From NCBI RefSeq assembly GCF_965201005.1, contig NZ_OZ241747.1, forward strand, positions 62,001-126,000: a DNA stretch of 64,000 nt. Direction: 5' to 3'. This document shows, one piece after another, positions 25,687-35,589 of this stretch. The notes beneath the pieces were generated by a model. That model searched no databases. It was not told the DNA's origin and was given only the letters and a program-made list of their open reading frames with translations. This DNA comes from Mucilaginibacter_A sp965201005. Its GTDB lineage: Bacteria; Bacteroidota; Bacteroidia; Sphingobacteriales; Sphingobacteriaceae. Position 1 is the stretch's first letter. Each line of letters begins with the position of its first letter. A program made the position numbers and the translations under genes.

Positions 25687-27789
25687 TTGGAAGATCATCA
25701 GATAAAAAGATATACCGTTACTGCCGCATTGCCTTATACTAATGGTCCCGTGCACATCGGGCATTTGGCTGGCGTTTACATCCCGGCGGATACTTACGTG
25801 CGTTACCTTCGCCTTAAAGAAAAAGACGTTATTTTTGTTTGCGGATCCGACGAACACGGCGTGCCGATCACGTTAAAAGCGCGTAAAGAAGGCGTTTCCC
25901 CGCAGGAAGTTGTGGATAAATACCACAAAATCATTGGTGATTCTTTCCGCGATTTTGGGATTTCTTTCAATATTTATCACCGCACTTCTTCGCAAACGCA
26001 CAACGAAACGGCCGCTGGTTTTTTCAAAAATCTATATGATAAAAACGTTTTCATCGAAGAATCTACTGAACAATATTTTGATGAAAGTGCACAACAATTT
26101 TTGGCAGACCGGTACATTGTAGGAACTTGCCCGGTATGCGGCAACGAAAATGCTTATGGCGATCAGTGCGAAAAATGCGGAACATCTTTAAACCCGACGG
26201 ATTTGATCAACCCGCATTCTACGTTGTCCGGCCAGGCACCCGTTCTGCGCAAAACAACCAACTGGTTTTTGCCGCTCGATAAAATGCAGCCCGAAATCGA
26301 AACTTACATAGAAAGCCACCAAAAAGATTGGCGTTCAACAGTTTACGGCCAGTGTAAATCCTGGCTAAACGGTGGTTTACAGCCGCGGGCGATGACGCGC
26401 GACCTCGATTGGGGCGTAAAAGTGCCGATAAAAGGAGCAGATGGCAAAGTTTTATACGTTTGGTTTGATGCGCCGATCGGTTATATTTCGGCTACCAAAG
26501 ATTTACTGGACCCTGATCTTTCCGCAGAAAAAAAACAGGAATATTACCTCAAAAATATACCGGTAAAAACAGCATCCTGGGAAGATTACTGGCAATCCGA
26601 AGAAACCAAATTAGTGCATTTTATCGGGAAAGACAACATCGTTTTCCATTGTATCATTTTCCCGGCGGTGCTGATGGCGCATGGCAATTATATCTTGGCC
26701 GATCAGGTGCCGGCAAACGAGTTTTTAAATTTGGAAGGCGATAAAATTTCCACTTCCAGAAACTGGGCGGTTTGGCTGCCCGAATATTTGAAAGATTTCC
26801 CGGGGAAGCAGGACGTTTTGCGTTACGTGTTGACTTCGGCCGCGCCGGAAACAAAAGACAATGATTTTACCTGGAAGGATTTCCAGGCGCGGAACAACAA
26901 CGAACTGGTTGCCATTTACGGCAATTTTGTAAATCGTGTGCTTGTTTTATCACATAAATATTTTGATGGAAAAGTAATGCCGACCGGTATTTTATCTTAT
27001 CATGATGTGGAAGTGATCAACAGTTTGGAAGCTTTCCCTGAAAAAATAGGTTTGGCACTGGAGAATTTCCGTTTCCGCGAAGCTTTGACAGAATTTATGA
27101 ATCTGGCGCGGTTGGGCAACAAATATCTGGCGGACGAAGAACCGTGGAAAACCATCAAAACCGATCCTGACCGCGTGCAAACCGTGCTGAACATTGGTTT
27201 GCAGATCGCGGCAAACCTGGCTATTTTGTCGCAGCCGTTTTTGCCAAACAGCGCCGATGCTTTGTTTACCCTATTAAATTTGGCACCGCAAAATTGGGAC
27301 AAGGCCGGAACGAAAGATTTGCTGCAAGACGGGCATGTTTTAAACGAAGCCAAACTGCTTTTTGAAAAAATAGAAGATGAACAGATCGAAGCGCAAATTC
27401 AAAAACTATTAAACACCAAAATGGAAAACGAACAGGTAAAATTGCCTTTGGTTGAAGCAAAACCAAATATCAGTTTTGAGCAGTTTGCGGCTTTAGATAT
27501 CCGTGTGGGCACAATTTTATCCGCAGAAAAAGTTGCGAAAACCAAAAAGCTTTTAAAGTTGCAGATTGATACCGGTCTGGATCAGCGGACAATCGTTTCC
27601 GGCATTGCAGAATATTTTGAACCGGAAGCAATTATTGGCAAACAGGTAAGTATTTTGGTAAACCTGGAGCCGCGCGAGATAAAAGGGATTTTATCGCAAG
27701 GCATGATTTTGATGGCTGAAAACCCGGAAGGAAAACTGAGTTTTGTTGCGCCGACGGAAGGATTTGTCAATGGAAGTGTGATTAGGTAA
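25687..27789 (+). CDS. metG: Methionine--tRNA ligase
   Basis: Class I synthetase charging tRNA-Met. Seen: YTVTAALPYTNGPVHIGHLA with the HIGH signature, a zinc knuckle CPVCGNENAYGDQCEKCG, the KMSKS-loop equivalent KISTSRNWAVW, and a C-terminal tRNA-binding/dimerisation OB domain (about the last 110 residues: FAALDIRVGTILSAEKV to GFVNGSVIR). No ATG is available near the expected start. I chose TTG 25687, giving MEDHQIKRYTVTAAL, because the upstream TTG at 25657 lies inside the probable -7 box. The gene contains an exact dispersed motif at 26564-26575 reading PVKTAS. Confidence 0.93.
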   Translation: MEDHQIKRYTVTAALPYTNGPVHIGHLAGVYIPADTYVRYLRLKEKDVIFVCGSDEHGVPITLKARKEGVSPQEVVDKYHKIIGDSFRDFGISFNIYHRTSSQTHNETAAGFFKNLYDKNVFIEESTEQYFDESAQQFLADRYIVGTCPVCGNENAYGDQCEKCGTSLNPTDLINPHSTLSGQAPVLRKTTNWFLPLDKMQPEIETYIESHQKDWRSTVYGQCKSWLNGGLQPRAMTRDLDWGVKVPIKGADGKVLYVWFDAPIGYISATKDLLDPDLSAEKKQEYYLKNIPVKTASWEDYWQSEETKLVHFIGKDNIVFHCIIFPAVLMAHGNYILADQVPANEFLNLEGDKISTSRNWAVWLPEYLKDFPGKQDVLRYVLTSAAPETKDNDFTWKDFQARNNNELVAIYGNFVNRVLVLSHKYFDGKVMPTGILSYHDVEVINSLEAFPEKIGLALENFRFREALTEFMNLARLGNKYLADEEPWKTIKTDPDRVQTVLNIGLQIAANLAILSQPFLPNSADALFTLLNLAPQNWDKAGTKDLLQDGHVLNEAKLLFEKIEDEQIEAQIQKLLNTKMENEQVKLPLVEAKPNISFEQFAALDIRVGTILSAEKVAKTKKLLKLQIDTGLDQRTIVSGIAEYFEPEAIIGKQVSILVNLEPREIKGILSQGMILMAENPEGKLSFVAPTEGFVNGSVIR

Positions 27790-27887
27790 ATTTTTCGCTA
27801 CTCATACTTTTCAAAATATAAATTTTGTAAATTAGTATTCAGGGTTGTTAGTAATCTTAATTATTTTCCGCAATAAAATTTAAAAAT

Positions 27888-28523
27888 ATGTCCAGAAAAA
27901 ATCAGGATAAATCAAGCACCGAAAACCTGACCAACGGTACGCGGCGAAATTTCTTAAAGCAGTCGTCCTTGATAACCGCTTTGGCATTGGCACCTGCAAC
28001 AGTTGTTAAAGCTGCCGAAAACCAGTGGGACGAAAAGCTGGCCGATGTTTTTGAAAAGATGCCGGTTACCTTAGAAGTAAACGGTGTAAAGCACAGTTTA
28101 CAGGTTGAGCCGCGGGTAACGCTTTTGGATACGCTGCGCGAACAATTAAACCTAACCGGGACCAAAAAAGGTTGTGATCGCGGTCAATGCGGTGCCTGCA
28201 CGGTACATGTGGACGGTGTCCGAATAAATTCTTGTTTGAGTTTGACGATAACCAATCAGGGGAAAAAAATCACGACGATTGAAGGATTGGCCAAAGGTGA
28301 TGAACTGCACCCGATGCAGGAAGCGTTTATCAAACACGATGGTTTCCAATGCGGGTATTGCACGTCTGGGCAAATTATGTCTGGCGTGGCTTTGATTAAG
28401 GAAGGACATGCCAACTCTGAACCGGAAATACGCGAATTTATGAGCGGAAATATCTGCCGTTGTGGTGCTTACCCGAGAATTGTAAATGCGATACAGGACG
28501 TTAAAAACGGAAATCAATCATGA
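27888..28523 (+). CDS. Aldehyde oxidoreductase, 2Fe-2S subunit with Tat signal
   Basis: The small iron-sulfur subunit of a xanthine-dehydrogenase-family enzyme, close to periplasmic aldehyde oxidoreductase PaoA. It begins with a twin-arginine signal (TRRNFLKQSS, then a hydrophobic stretch), so the complex is exported folded. Two cluster domains are visible: the plant-ferredoxin type CDRGQCGACTVHVDGVRINSC and the helical CGYCTSGQIMSG...CRCGAYPRI. Its stop overlaps the FAD subunit gene by four bases. Export of the partners by piggy-back on this Tat signal is known for the E. coli enzyme and inferred here. Confidence 0.92.
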   Translation: MSRKNQDKSSTENLTNGTRRNFLKQSSLITALALAPATVVKAAENQWDEKLADVFEKMPVTLEVNGVKHSLQVEPRVTLLDTLREQLNLTGTKKGCDRGQCGACTVHVDGVRINSCLSLTITNQGKKITTIEGLAKGDELHPMQEAFIKHDGFQCGYCTSGQIMSGVALIKEGHANSEPEIREFMSGNICRCGAYPRIVNAIQDVKNGNQS

Positions 28524-29509
28524 ACCAGTTTCAATATTCAAGGCCGGCCGAGGCTTCGGTAGCCATCAAAGCTTTGGCCAAAGAACCAAATGCCTACTTT
28601 TTGGCCGGCGGCACCAATTTGATCGATATGATGAAAATGGGCTTGGTGGCCCCGCAGAAATTGGTGGACATCAACAATTTGCCCTTAAAAACAGTATCCG
28701 AAATCCCGGTCGGGTTACGGATCGGCGCGCTAACGAGCAACAGCAACATGGCCGAACATCCGCTCATCAAACAAAAATATCCTTTGCTTTCGCTGGCTAT
28801 TAACGCCGGTGCATCGCCCCAGCTGCGCAACATGGCCACGCTTGGCGGCAACATGATGCAGCGCACGCGCTGTCCGTATTTTTTTGATTTGACAATGCCC
28901 TGCAACAAACGTGTTCCGGGCAGCGGTTGCGGCGCGTTGGCCGGATATAACCGGATGCATGCTATTTTTGGGGCGAGCGATCAATGTATCGCCGTAAACC
29001 CGAGCGACATGAACGTTGCTTTGGCTGCTTTGGATGCGACGGTGCATATCAGCGGGCCGAAAGGAAGCAGAACGATGAAATTTGTAGATTTCCACCGTTT
29101 GCCGGGTGATCATCCGGAGCTGGACAATAACCTGAAAAAGGGGGAATTGATTACTGCTGTTGATTTGCCGGAAGCCCGTTTCAGCAAAAACGTACATTAT
29201 GTAAAAATCCGGGACCGTGCTTCGTATGCTTTTGCGCTCGTTTCTGCAGCGGTAGCGTTGGATATCGAAAATAACACGATAAAAGAAGCACGCTTGGCGA
29301 TGGGCGGCGTGGCACATAAACCATGGCGTTTAACATCCGCAGAAACCTTTTTAAAAGGAAAACCGGTTAGCGAGGATAATTTTAAAAAGGCCGCACAAAT
29401 TGCTATGGAAGGCGCAAAAGCTTATCAATACAATCAATTTAAGTTAAAAATGGCACCAAACGCAATTTTACAGGGTTTAAAAATAGCATCCGGACTGGCA
29501 TCTGCATAA
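28520..29509 (+). CDS. Aldehyde oxidoreductase, FAD-binding subunit
   Basis: Middle subunit that carries FAD and passes electrons from the iron-sulfur subunit. FAD-domain features are YFLAGGTNLIDMMKMGL and the ATLGGNMMQRTRCPYFFDL stretch. As in PaoB it has an extra cysteine-rich insert (RTRCPYF, TMPCNKR, GSGCGAL, SDQCIAV) that in the E. coli homologue binds a 4Fe-4S cluster. The C-terminal CO-dehydrogenase-type domain includes IRDRASYAFALVSAAVAL. It lacks its own signal peptide and overlaps the first subunit gene. Confidence 0.92.
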   Translation: MNQFQYSRPAEASVAIKALAKEPNAYFLAGGTNLIDMMKMGLVAPQKLVDINNLPLKTVSEIPVGLRIGALTSNSNMAEHPLIKQKYPLLSLAINAGASPQLRNMATLGGNMMQRTRCPYFFDLTMPCNKRVPGSGCGALAGYNRMHAIFGASDQCIAVNPSDMNVALAALDATVHISGPKGSRTMKFVDFHRLPGDHPELDNNLKKGELITAVDLPEARFSKNVHYVKIRDRASYAFALVSAAVALDIENNTIKEARLAMGGVAHKPWRLTSAETFLKGKPVSEDNFKKAAQIAMEGAKAYQYNQFKLKMAPNAILQGLKIASGLASA

Positions 29510-29527
29510 TTATCTATTTAAAATTTA

Positions 29528-31660
29528 ATGATGAAAAAAGATATGATAGGCGACCCGATGAGCCGGGTGGACGGCAGGTTGAAAGTTACCGGCGGTGCAA
29601 CCTACTCCGGCGAATATAAAGTGGCAGGTTTAACTTATGGGGTACTTGTCCCGGCAACCATAACATCCGGAACCGTTACGGCAATTGATACCAAAGCGGC
29701 GTTGCGTGCGCCCGGCGTTTTAACGGTGATTACTTCTTTTAACGCTATAAAATTGCCTGGTTATCATAATGATGCAGAAAGGCCGGTCAAAGGTTTAAAG
29801 CTTTTTAACGATAATAAAATCTATTTCAACAGCCAGCCGATTGCCTTGGTTGTTGCCGATACATTTGAACGGGCAACTTATGCTGCCACATTGGTAAAGG
29901 CAACTTATCAAACCGCACCGTTTGAAACGGATTTCCATAAAAACTTAGATAAAGGCGTGGTGCCGCAAGGTGGCCGCTATAAAGATTACGTTCGCGGCGA
30001 AGCGGATGCCTATAAAAATGCACCTGTAAAAGTAGAGCAGGAATACATGCTGCCGTCGGAAATGCACAATCCAATGGAACTGCATGTAACAACCGCTTTT
30101 TGGGACGGGGATAAGGTAACGCTCTACACCAAATCGCAAGGCGTAAAAAGCTCACAGCGTTCTGTTGCGGCGGTTTTTGGTATCCCTGCGGAAAATGTAC
30201 AGATCAATTCTCGCTTTGTGGGCGGCGCTTTTGGCTCGTCGTTACGCACCTGGCCGCATGAAATCGCAGCTGCACAAGCCGCTAAAATGATTGGCAAACC
30301 TGTAAAACTGACGCTCACACGGGAGCAAATGTTTACGTTGGTTGGTTATCGGCCGTTGACTATCCAAAAAATAGGTCTGGGCGCTACGGCAGACGGAAAA
30401 TTAGTTGGGATCACACACGAGTCTCATTCACAATCATCTGTTTACGAGGAATTTACAGAAAATTCTGTCAACGTTTCCCGGTTTTTATACGCCAGTCCGA
30501 ATGCCAACACGCGTTATAAAATCATTCCGTTAAACGTTGGCGTACCAACACCGATGCGCGGCCCCGGCGAAGCAACGGGATCTTTTGCCCTGGAATCTGC
30601 TTTAGATGAGCTTTCCTATCAGCTTAAAATGGACCCGATCGAGCTTAGGCTGAAAAATTATACAGACATGGATCCGGAACGAAACCTGCCATGGTCCAGC
30701 AAATATTTAAAAGAATGTTATCAGCTTGGTGCGCAAAAAATCGGCTGGGAAAACCGCAAACCACAACCGGCAACTGCACGTGATGGTGACTGGTTAATTG
30801 GTTATGGTATTGGCTGCGGTGCGTTTGGCGCGTATCGTTCTGCCGCACAGGCAAAACTAACTTTAACGCCAGATGGTAAGGTAAATATTAAAAGTGCCAC
30901 GAGTGATATTGGCCCCGGCACGGCAACAGCAATGGTATTGATTGCTGCCGATATTTTGGGGTTACCTGCGGAAAATATAACGTTTGAATTGGGTAATTCC
31001 GCTTTCCCGATGGCGCCAACGCAAGGCGGTTCTGCAACTGTTTCTTCGGTAGGTTCTGCCGTGCATGATGTTTGTATTGCTTTTAAAAATAAAATGCTTC
31101 TTTTAGCAGGCAAACCTCAGAATAGCGAAGAAAAGCTGGATTATGTGGCAGTTTTGAAGGAGGCAAACTTGCCGCTGCTCGAGATTACGCAGGAATCAAA
31201 AGGCGGCGAAAATGCCCAAAAGTATTCTATGTATTCCTTTTCCTCGCATTTCGCCCAGGTTTATGTGCATCCGTTGACCGGCATGATCAAAGTAAAAAAA
31301 GTGGTGGCCGTGGTTGATGCCGGCAAAATAGTCAACTTAAAAACAGCAAGCAGCCAAATGATTGGCGGCGCAGTTGGCGGCATTGGCATGGCCATGACGG
31401 AAGAAGCGGTGATGGATGATCGTTATGGCAAGTTGGTAAACGGTAATTTTGCCGATTATCATGTGCCGGTTAATGCAGACATCCCGCAGATTGAAGCCCT
31501 TTTTATTGATAAACCCGACCCGATTATCAACCCCATCGGCACAAAAGGTATTGGCGAAATTTCCTTGATTGGCGTGGCCGCAGCTATTGCAAATGCGGTT
31601 TACAACGCTACAGGAAAGCGCATCCGGGAGCTGCCGATCACGCCGGATAAATTAGTCTGA
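29528..31660 (+). CDS. Aldehyde oxidoreductase, molybdopterin-binding subunit
   Basis: The catalytic subunit binding molybdenum cofactor; it oxidises aldehydes or aromatic substrates. Recognisable parts are RVDGRLKVTGGATYSGEY, FVGGAFGSSLRTWPHEIAAA, PTPMRGPGEATGSFALESAL, and GTKGIGEISLIGVAAAIANA, whose Glu corresponds to the active-site base of the family. Length of 710 residues matches PaoC-type subunits. It completes the three-gene operon; the cofactor-insertion chaperone usually found beside these genes is not present in the window. An exact reverse motif (31094-31105) encodes KMLLLAG, and a motif inverted pair lies just downstream. Confidence 0.92.
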   Translation: MMKKDMIGDPMSRVDGRLKVTGGATYSGEYKVAGLTYGVLVPATITSGTVTAIDTKAALRAPGVLTVITSFNAIKLPGYHNDAERPVKGLKLFNDNKIYFNSQPIALVVADTFERATYAATLVKATYQTAPFETDFHKNLDKGVVPQGGRYKDYVRGEADAYKNAPVKVEQEYMLPSEMHNPMELHVTTAFWDGDKVTLYTKSQGVKSSQRSVAAVFGIPAENVQINSRFVGGAFGSSLRTWPHEIAAAQAAKMIGKPVKLTLTREQMFTLVGYRPLTIQKIGLGATADGKLVGITHESHSQSSVYEEFTENSVNVSRFLYASPNANTRYKIIPLNVGVPTPMRGPGEATGSFALESALDELSYQLKMDPIELRLKNYTDMDPERNLPWSSKYLKECYQLGAQKIGWENRKPQPATARDGDWLIGYGIGCGAFGAYRSAAQAKLTLTPDGKVNIKSATSDIGPGTATAMVLIAADILGLPAENITFELGNSAFPMAPTQGGSATVSSVGSAVHDVCIAFKNKMLLLAGKPQNSEEKLDYVAVLKEANLPLLEITQESKGGENAQKYSMYSFSSHFAQVYVHPLTGMIKVKKVVAVVDAGKIVNLKTASSQMIGGAVGGIGMAMTEEAVMDDRYGKLVNGNFADYHVPVNADIPQIEALFIDKPDPIINPIGTKGIGEISLIGVAAAIANAVYNATGKRIRELPITPDKLV

Positions 31661-31677
31661 TTTTGATTGAAAGTGTG

Positions 31678-31751
31678 ATGCTTCTTTTATCGGATAAAAT
31701 TTTGTCTCTACGCAAAAAACGCCTACTAAAAAAGTATGGTAAAAGAAGCAT
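31678..31751. repeat. Inverted pair of dispersed motifs (hairpin)
   Basis: ATGCTTCTTTTATCGG begins at 31678 and TAAAAGAAGCAT ends at 31751, arms of 12 exact bases 50 bases apart. It lies 18 bases past the molybdopterin-subunit stop and could terminate that operon. Confidence 0.75.
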
Positions 31752-31860
31752 CGCCATTCAAAAGGCTTTATTGCAAAATAGGTGTTTAGCTGAAGAAAGT
31801 TTCAAAGGAAAAACTTAGTTTTGCAATCCGATAAACGTTTTGGTGCGGTAAATAAAAAAT

Positions 31861-31932
31861 GGTCCCGTAGTTCAACGGATAGAATAGAAGTTTCCTAAAC
31901 TTTAGATATGGGTTCGATTCCCGTCGGGACCA
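31861..31932 (+). tRNA. tRNA-Arg (anticodon CCT)
   Basis: A full cloverleaf folds: acceptor arms GGTCCCG (31861-31867) and CGGGACC (31925-31931) with A as discriminator; D arm around GTTCAACGGATAGAAT; anticodon stem GAAGT/ACTTT with loop TTCCTAA giving anticodon CCT, which reads AGG; T arm ATGGG-TTCGATT-CCCGT. CCA is not encoded. The gene stands alone between the aldehyde oxidoreductase operon and the glycan locus, a typical integration-prone location, though I see no integrase. Confidence 0.95.
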
Positions 31933-31933
31933 C

Positions 31934-31966
31934 AAACCTGAAAGTTCTGCTTTCAGGTTTTCTCTT
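31934..31966 (+). terminator. Rho-independent terminator of the tRNA
   Basis: Perfect stem AAACCTGAAAG/CTTTCAGGTTT with loop TTCTG (31934-31960), followed by TCTCTTTT. Confidence 0.8.
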
Positions 31967-32069
31967 TTAAAAATCCTCCTCTTTCAAGAATTGCGATCAC
32001 TTTGATAATTCTTTAAATAACTGCTGTTTAAAGTTTATTCCGAAGGAAATCAAATCAAGTTAAATTCAC

Positions 32070-32167
32070 ATGCTTCTTTTACCACCTAAAATTTGGTGGT
32101 TCTTTTGATGGATTTTTCCATCAGCAACAATTACAAAAGGCAAAATTTTAGCCGATAAAAGAAGCAT
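32070..32167. repeat. Inverted motif pair with extended palindromic core
   Basis: Reverse motif at 32070-32081 and forward motif at 32156-32167. Next to the left arm is ACCACCTAAAATTTGGTGGT, itself palindromic; next to the right arm is CAAAATTTTAGCCGA. The same arm-plus-TAAAATTT pattern recurs at 39336, 44837 and 52131, so this is one member of a small element family. Confidence 0.75.
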
Positions 32168-32253
32168 GACCATCGATACCATATCTTCCTAAACCTAATC
32201 TGTAATACTTTTTTTATCGACCTAAAAAATAAATTTTTAATTAAAATAAATTT

Positions 32254-32289
32254 GCTAAACCAATTTAGTTTTTATAGGTTTGATCAACC
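32254..32289. promoter_or_regulatory. Candidate LacI-type operators upstream of the second susC
   Basis: GCTAAACC (32254-32261) followed by AATTTAG, and GGTTTGATCAACC (32277-32289), resemble the perfect palindrome GGTTTAGCTAAACC found just after the lacI gene (40496-40509). They lie about 200 bases before the susC start. Binding is inferred from similarity only. The rest of 32168-32476 is AT-rich with no gene seen. Confidence 0.45.
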
Positions 32290-32476
32290 AATTAAACTTA
32301 CAAACCATGATTAACTTTAATTACACTTCAGATGGCAAACCGCGTTTCAACAAAAACACTTGTTGCAGAATTAAACCGAAAAAGATAATTATCTATTTAT
32401 CAGTATTTTAAGTTATTTGATCAATAACTTTCTGTTTATCAATTTCCATACATCTTTTACCCTAAAAAATTTTTAA

Positions 32477-35400
32477 ATGACAGATTTTACATTAACAAAA
32501 TGGAAAACTGCTGCTTTGTGCTTTTTACTGATCCTGCTTAACAGCTTAACAGGCACAGCGCAAAGCAGAACGGTTACCGGCAAAATAGTTGACAGCAAAA
32601 GCAACGAAACCCTTATTGGTGCAACCGTGCAGGTTAAAGGCACCACTACGGGCACAGCCACAGATTTGGACGGGAACTTTAGCCTGAAAGTAAACACCGG
32701 TGATGTGCTTGAAATAAAAAGTATCGGTTATGCTACTTTATCCGTACCTGCGGATTTTAGCAAACCAATGGCCATTAGGTTAGAACCGGCAAATACTGCC
32801 TTAAACGAAGTATTGGTTGTAGGCTATGCCACACAGCGAAAAGTGGACTTAACGGGTGCTGTATCAAGCATTAAAAGCAGCGATATTGCCAGCCTGCCTG
32901 TTGGCGGTGCCGATCAGATTTTGCAGGGAAAAGCAGCCGGTGTTGCCGTAACACAAAATACAGGCGCGCCAGGAGACGGGATCAGTGTGCGCATCAGAGG
33001 CGTCGGGACGATCAACAACAACAATCCGCTGTATGTTATAGATGGCATACCTACACCAAACGGTATCAATCAGATTTCGCCAAACGATATTGAAAGCATT
33101 AATGTGTTAAAAGATGCTTCATCTGCTGCTATTTATGGTGCCAGAGCGGCAAACGGTGTCGTAATTGTAACCACTAAAAAAGGCAAAAAAGGGCCGCCAA
33201 AAGTAAGTTTGAACGCTTACACCGGCGTACAAACGCCGCAGCACCTGATAAAAATGGCCAACACCAGCCAGTATGTTGCAGCATTCAATGCGGCAGCCAT
33301 TGCGGACGGACGGACACCAATACCCACAAGTTTAAGCAGCAATTTGCCGGATGTGAACTGGCAGAAAGAAGTTTTAAGGCCATCGCCCATAAGCAATGTA
33401 CAATTAGGTATTAGCGGCGGCAGCGAAAACACCACTTACATTGTTTCTGCAAACTATTTTGCACAGGACGGATTGATCCAGAATTCTGCTTACGACCGCT
33501 TAAATTTGCGCACAGCTATCAACAGTACCCTCTCCAAAATTTTTACGGTTGGTACAAATATCAACCTGAGCTATGCCAAAAACCGCCAGGTTGGTACTTC
33601 GGGCGATGGTTTTGGGAGCGGAAATCCGGGCGCAAGTGTAACCCGTTATGCCTTGTTCAGAACGCCCGCAACACCGGTTTTTAACAAAAACGGTCAGTAT
33701 GTAGATATTCCCGCCAACCCGGAGTTTTTTGGTGATGGTTTGAACCCGGTGGGTTTTGCAGACAACTACAACCGGAACTTTTACAATTACGGTTTACTGG
33801 GAAATGTATTTTTAGAAATCAACCCGATCAAAAACTTAAAAATCAGAAGTGATGTTGGCACCAATTTTTTGATAACCGATTACAAGCAGTTTTTTGCAAC
33901 CTGGGGGATTGACCGTTTCTTAAATTCACCCAATAGTTTGGCGCAATCCAACACCAACCAGTTTGATTATAACTGGACGAACACTGCGACTTATAATCTG
34001 ACACTGGCACAAAAACATGTGTTCAACTTTTTAGTGGGCAGTGAAGTAATCAAAAGCAATACACAAGCCTTGGGTGCTTCCCGTACATTGTATTCTGACC
34101 AGGGTTCAAGTTTCCAGTATTTGGATAATGGTTTAGGCATCCAGCAAAACGGTGGCAATCAAACACATTGGGCGTTGTTTTCTTTGTTCGGCCGTGTCAA
34201 TTACGCTTATAACGATAAATATCTGGCGACATTTAATTTCAGGCGTGATGGTTCTTCCCGCTTAGATCCGCGTAACCAGTACGGAAATTTTTATGGCGGT
34301 TCTGTAGGCTGGCGTATTGATCAGGAAGAGTTTATGAAGGACATCAAGCCAATATCTTTGTTAAAGCTGCGGGCCGGTATTGGGCAATTGGGCAATCAGG
34401 AAATAGGTAATTACAGTTACGCAACGCTAATCTCGGGTGCCGGTTATTATCCGTTTAACGGAACTGGTAACCAGGGCAATGCCATCAACACTCTGGGAAA
34501 CCCGAATGTGCGGTGGGAAACAAGTACGCAAACTGATATAGGTTTGGATTTAGGTTTGTTTGATGGTGCTTTGCAAATCACTACGGATTATTTTATCAAA
34601 AAAACATCAGGTATGTTGCTGCAGCCGGGCAAACCTCCCAGTGCAGGCGGTGCGGCAAGTGCGTTTGTAAATGCAGGTTCTATGCGTAATCAGGGGTTTG
34701 AGTTTGAACTGAATTACCGCAACAGCATCAGCAAAAAAATTAAATACAATGTAATCGGTAATTTATCTGTCATCAACAACAAGGTTACTTCCCTGGCAGA
34801 TGGCTCCCCTTTAGTTGGCGGCCGGATCGACAACAATTATTATGCTACACAAACGGCTGTAGGCCACCCGGTTGGTTCTTTTTATCTGTTACAGCAGGAA
34901 GGCATATTCCAAAACGCACAACAGGTTTTCACCCATGCATATCAAGGAGCTGGCATACAGCCCGGCGATGTAATGTTTAAAGACATCAGCGGCCCGAACG
35001 GCAAACCTGATGGTGTTATTGATGAATATGACCGTACTTATGTAGGCAGCCCGATCCCGAAACTGACTTATGGTTTAACCGGTAATATCTCTTATGGAGG
35101 TTTTGATGTAAGCTTATTTTTTCAAGGGGTTTACGGTAACAAATTGTACAATCAGATCAATACAGATATTGAAGGGTTTTACCGTTCTTTTAACATAACA
35201 GAAAGAATTGCGACACAAAGCTGGATCGGCGAAGGAAGCACCAATGAATTTCCGCGCTTGTCCTGGAACGGTGCCACCAACAATAAACGCCCTTCTACCC
35301 GCTTTCTGGAAAATGGTTCTTATCTGCGCCTAAAAAATGTTCAGTTAGGTTATACCATTGGCAATCAGTTAGTAAAAAGGTTAAAGGTTTCTTCGGTAAG

Positions 35401-35572
35401 GGTTTTTCTGAGTGCTCAGAACGTATTTACGATAACGAAATATACTGGTATCGATCCGGAAATCTATACCAACAGCAATTCAAGTGGTGATGGTGTGCGA
35501 GCGGTTGGTATTGATTGGGGAACGTATCCTTCTGCCCGTACGCTTACAGCAGGTATCAGTGCTAATTTTTAA
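32477..35572 (+). CDS. SusC/RagA family TonB-linked outer membrane protein (second pair)
   Basis: First gene of a polysaccharide utilization locus. It has a signal peptide ending TGTAQ, a carboxypeptidase-regulatory-like domain (about 30-115: GKIVDSKSNETLIGATVQVK), a plug with PLYVIDGIPTPNG and INVLKDASSAAIYGARAANG, and a barrel ending TLTAGISANF. At 1031 residues it is of normal size. It pairs with the SusD gene 17 bases downstream to import an oligosaccharide, probably mannose-containing given the GH130 enzyme in the same locus. Control by the LacI protein at the locus end is likely. Confidence 0.95.
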   Translation: MTDFTLTKWKTAALCFLLILLNSLTGTAQSRTVTGKIVDSKSNETLIGATVQVKGTTTGTATDLDGNFSLKVNTGDVLEIKSIGYATLSVPADFSKPMAIRLEPANTALNEVLVVGYATQRKVDLTGAVSSIKSSDIASLPVGGADQILQGKAAGVAVTQNTGAPGDGISVRIRGVGTINNNNPLYVIDGIPTPNGINQISPNDIESINVLKDASSAAIYGARAANGVVIVTTKKGKKGPPKVSLNAYTGVQTPQHLIKMANTSQYVAAFNAAAIADGRTPIPTSLSSNLPDVNWQKEVLRPSPISNVQLGISGGSENTTYIVSANYFAQDGLIQNSAYDRLNLRTAINSTLSKIFTVGTNINLSYAKNRQVGTSGDGFGSGNPGASVTRYALFRTPATPVFNKNGQYVDIPANPEFFGDGLNPVGFADNYNRNFYNYGLLGNVFLEINPIKNLKIRSDVGTNFLITDYKQFFATWGIDRFLNSPNSLAQSNTNQFDYNWTNTATYNLTLAQKHVFNFLVGSEVIKSNTQALGASRTLYSDQGSSFQYLDNGLGIQQNGGNQTHWALFSLFGRVNYAYNDKYLATFNFRRDGSSRLDPRNQYGNFYGGSVGWRIDQEEFMKDIKPISLLKLRAGIGQLGNQEIGNYSYATLISGAGYYPFNGTGNQGNAINTLGNPNVRWETSTQTDIGLDLGLFDGALQITTDYFIKKTSGMLLQPGKPPSAGGAASAFVNAGSMRNQGFEFELNYRNSISKKIKYNVIGNLSVINNKVTSLADGSPLVGGRIDNNYYATQTAVGHPVGSFYLLQQEGIFQNAQQVFTHAYQGAGIQPGDVMFKDISGPNGKPDGVIDEYDRTYVGSPIPKLTYGLTGNISYGGFDVSLFFQGVYGNKLYNQINTDIEGFYRSFNITERIATQSWIGEGSTNEFPRLSWNGATNNKRPSTRFLENGSYLRLKNVQLGYTIGNQLVKRLKVSSVRVFLSAQNVFTITKYTGIDPEIYTNSNSSGDGVRAVGIDWGTYPSARTLTAGISANF

Positions 35573-35589
35573 GATTAAATCATAAAAAA

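Noticed and set aside
31861..32476. Integrative element at the tRNA-Arg
   Set aside because: No integrase and no direct repeat of the tRNA 3' end is visible nearby.
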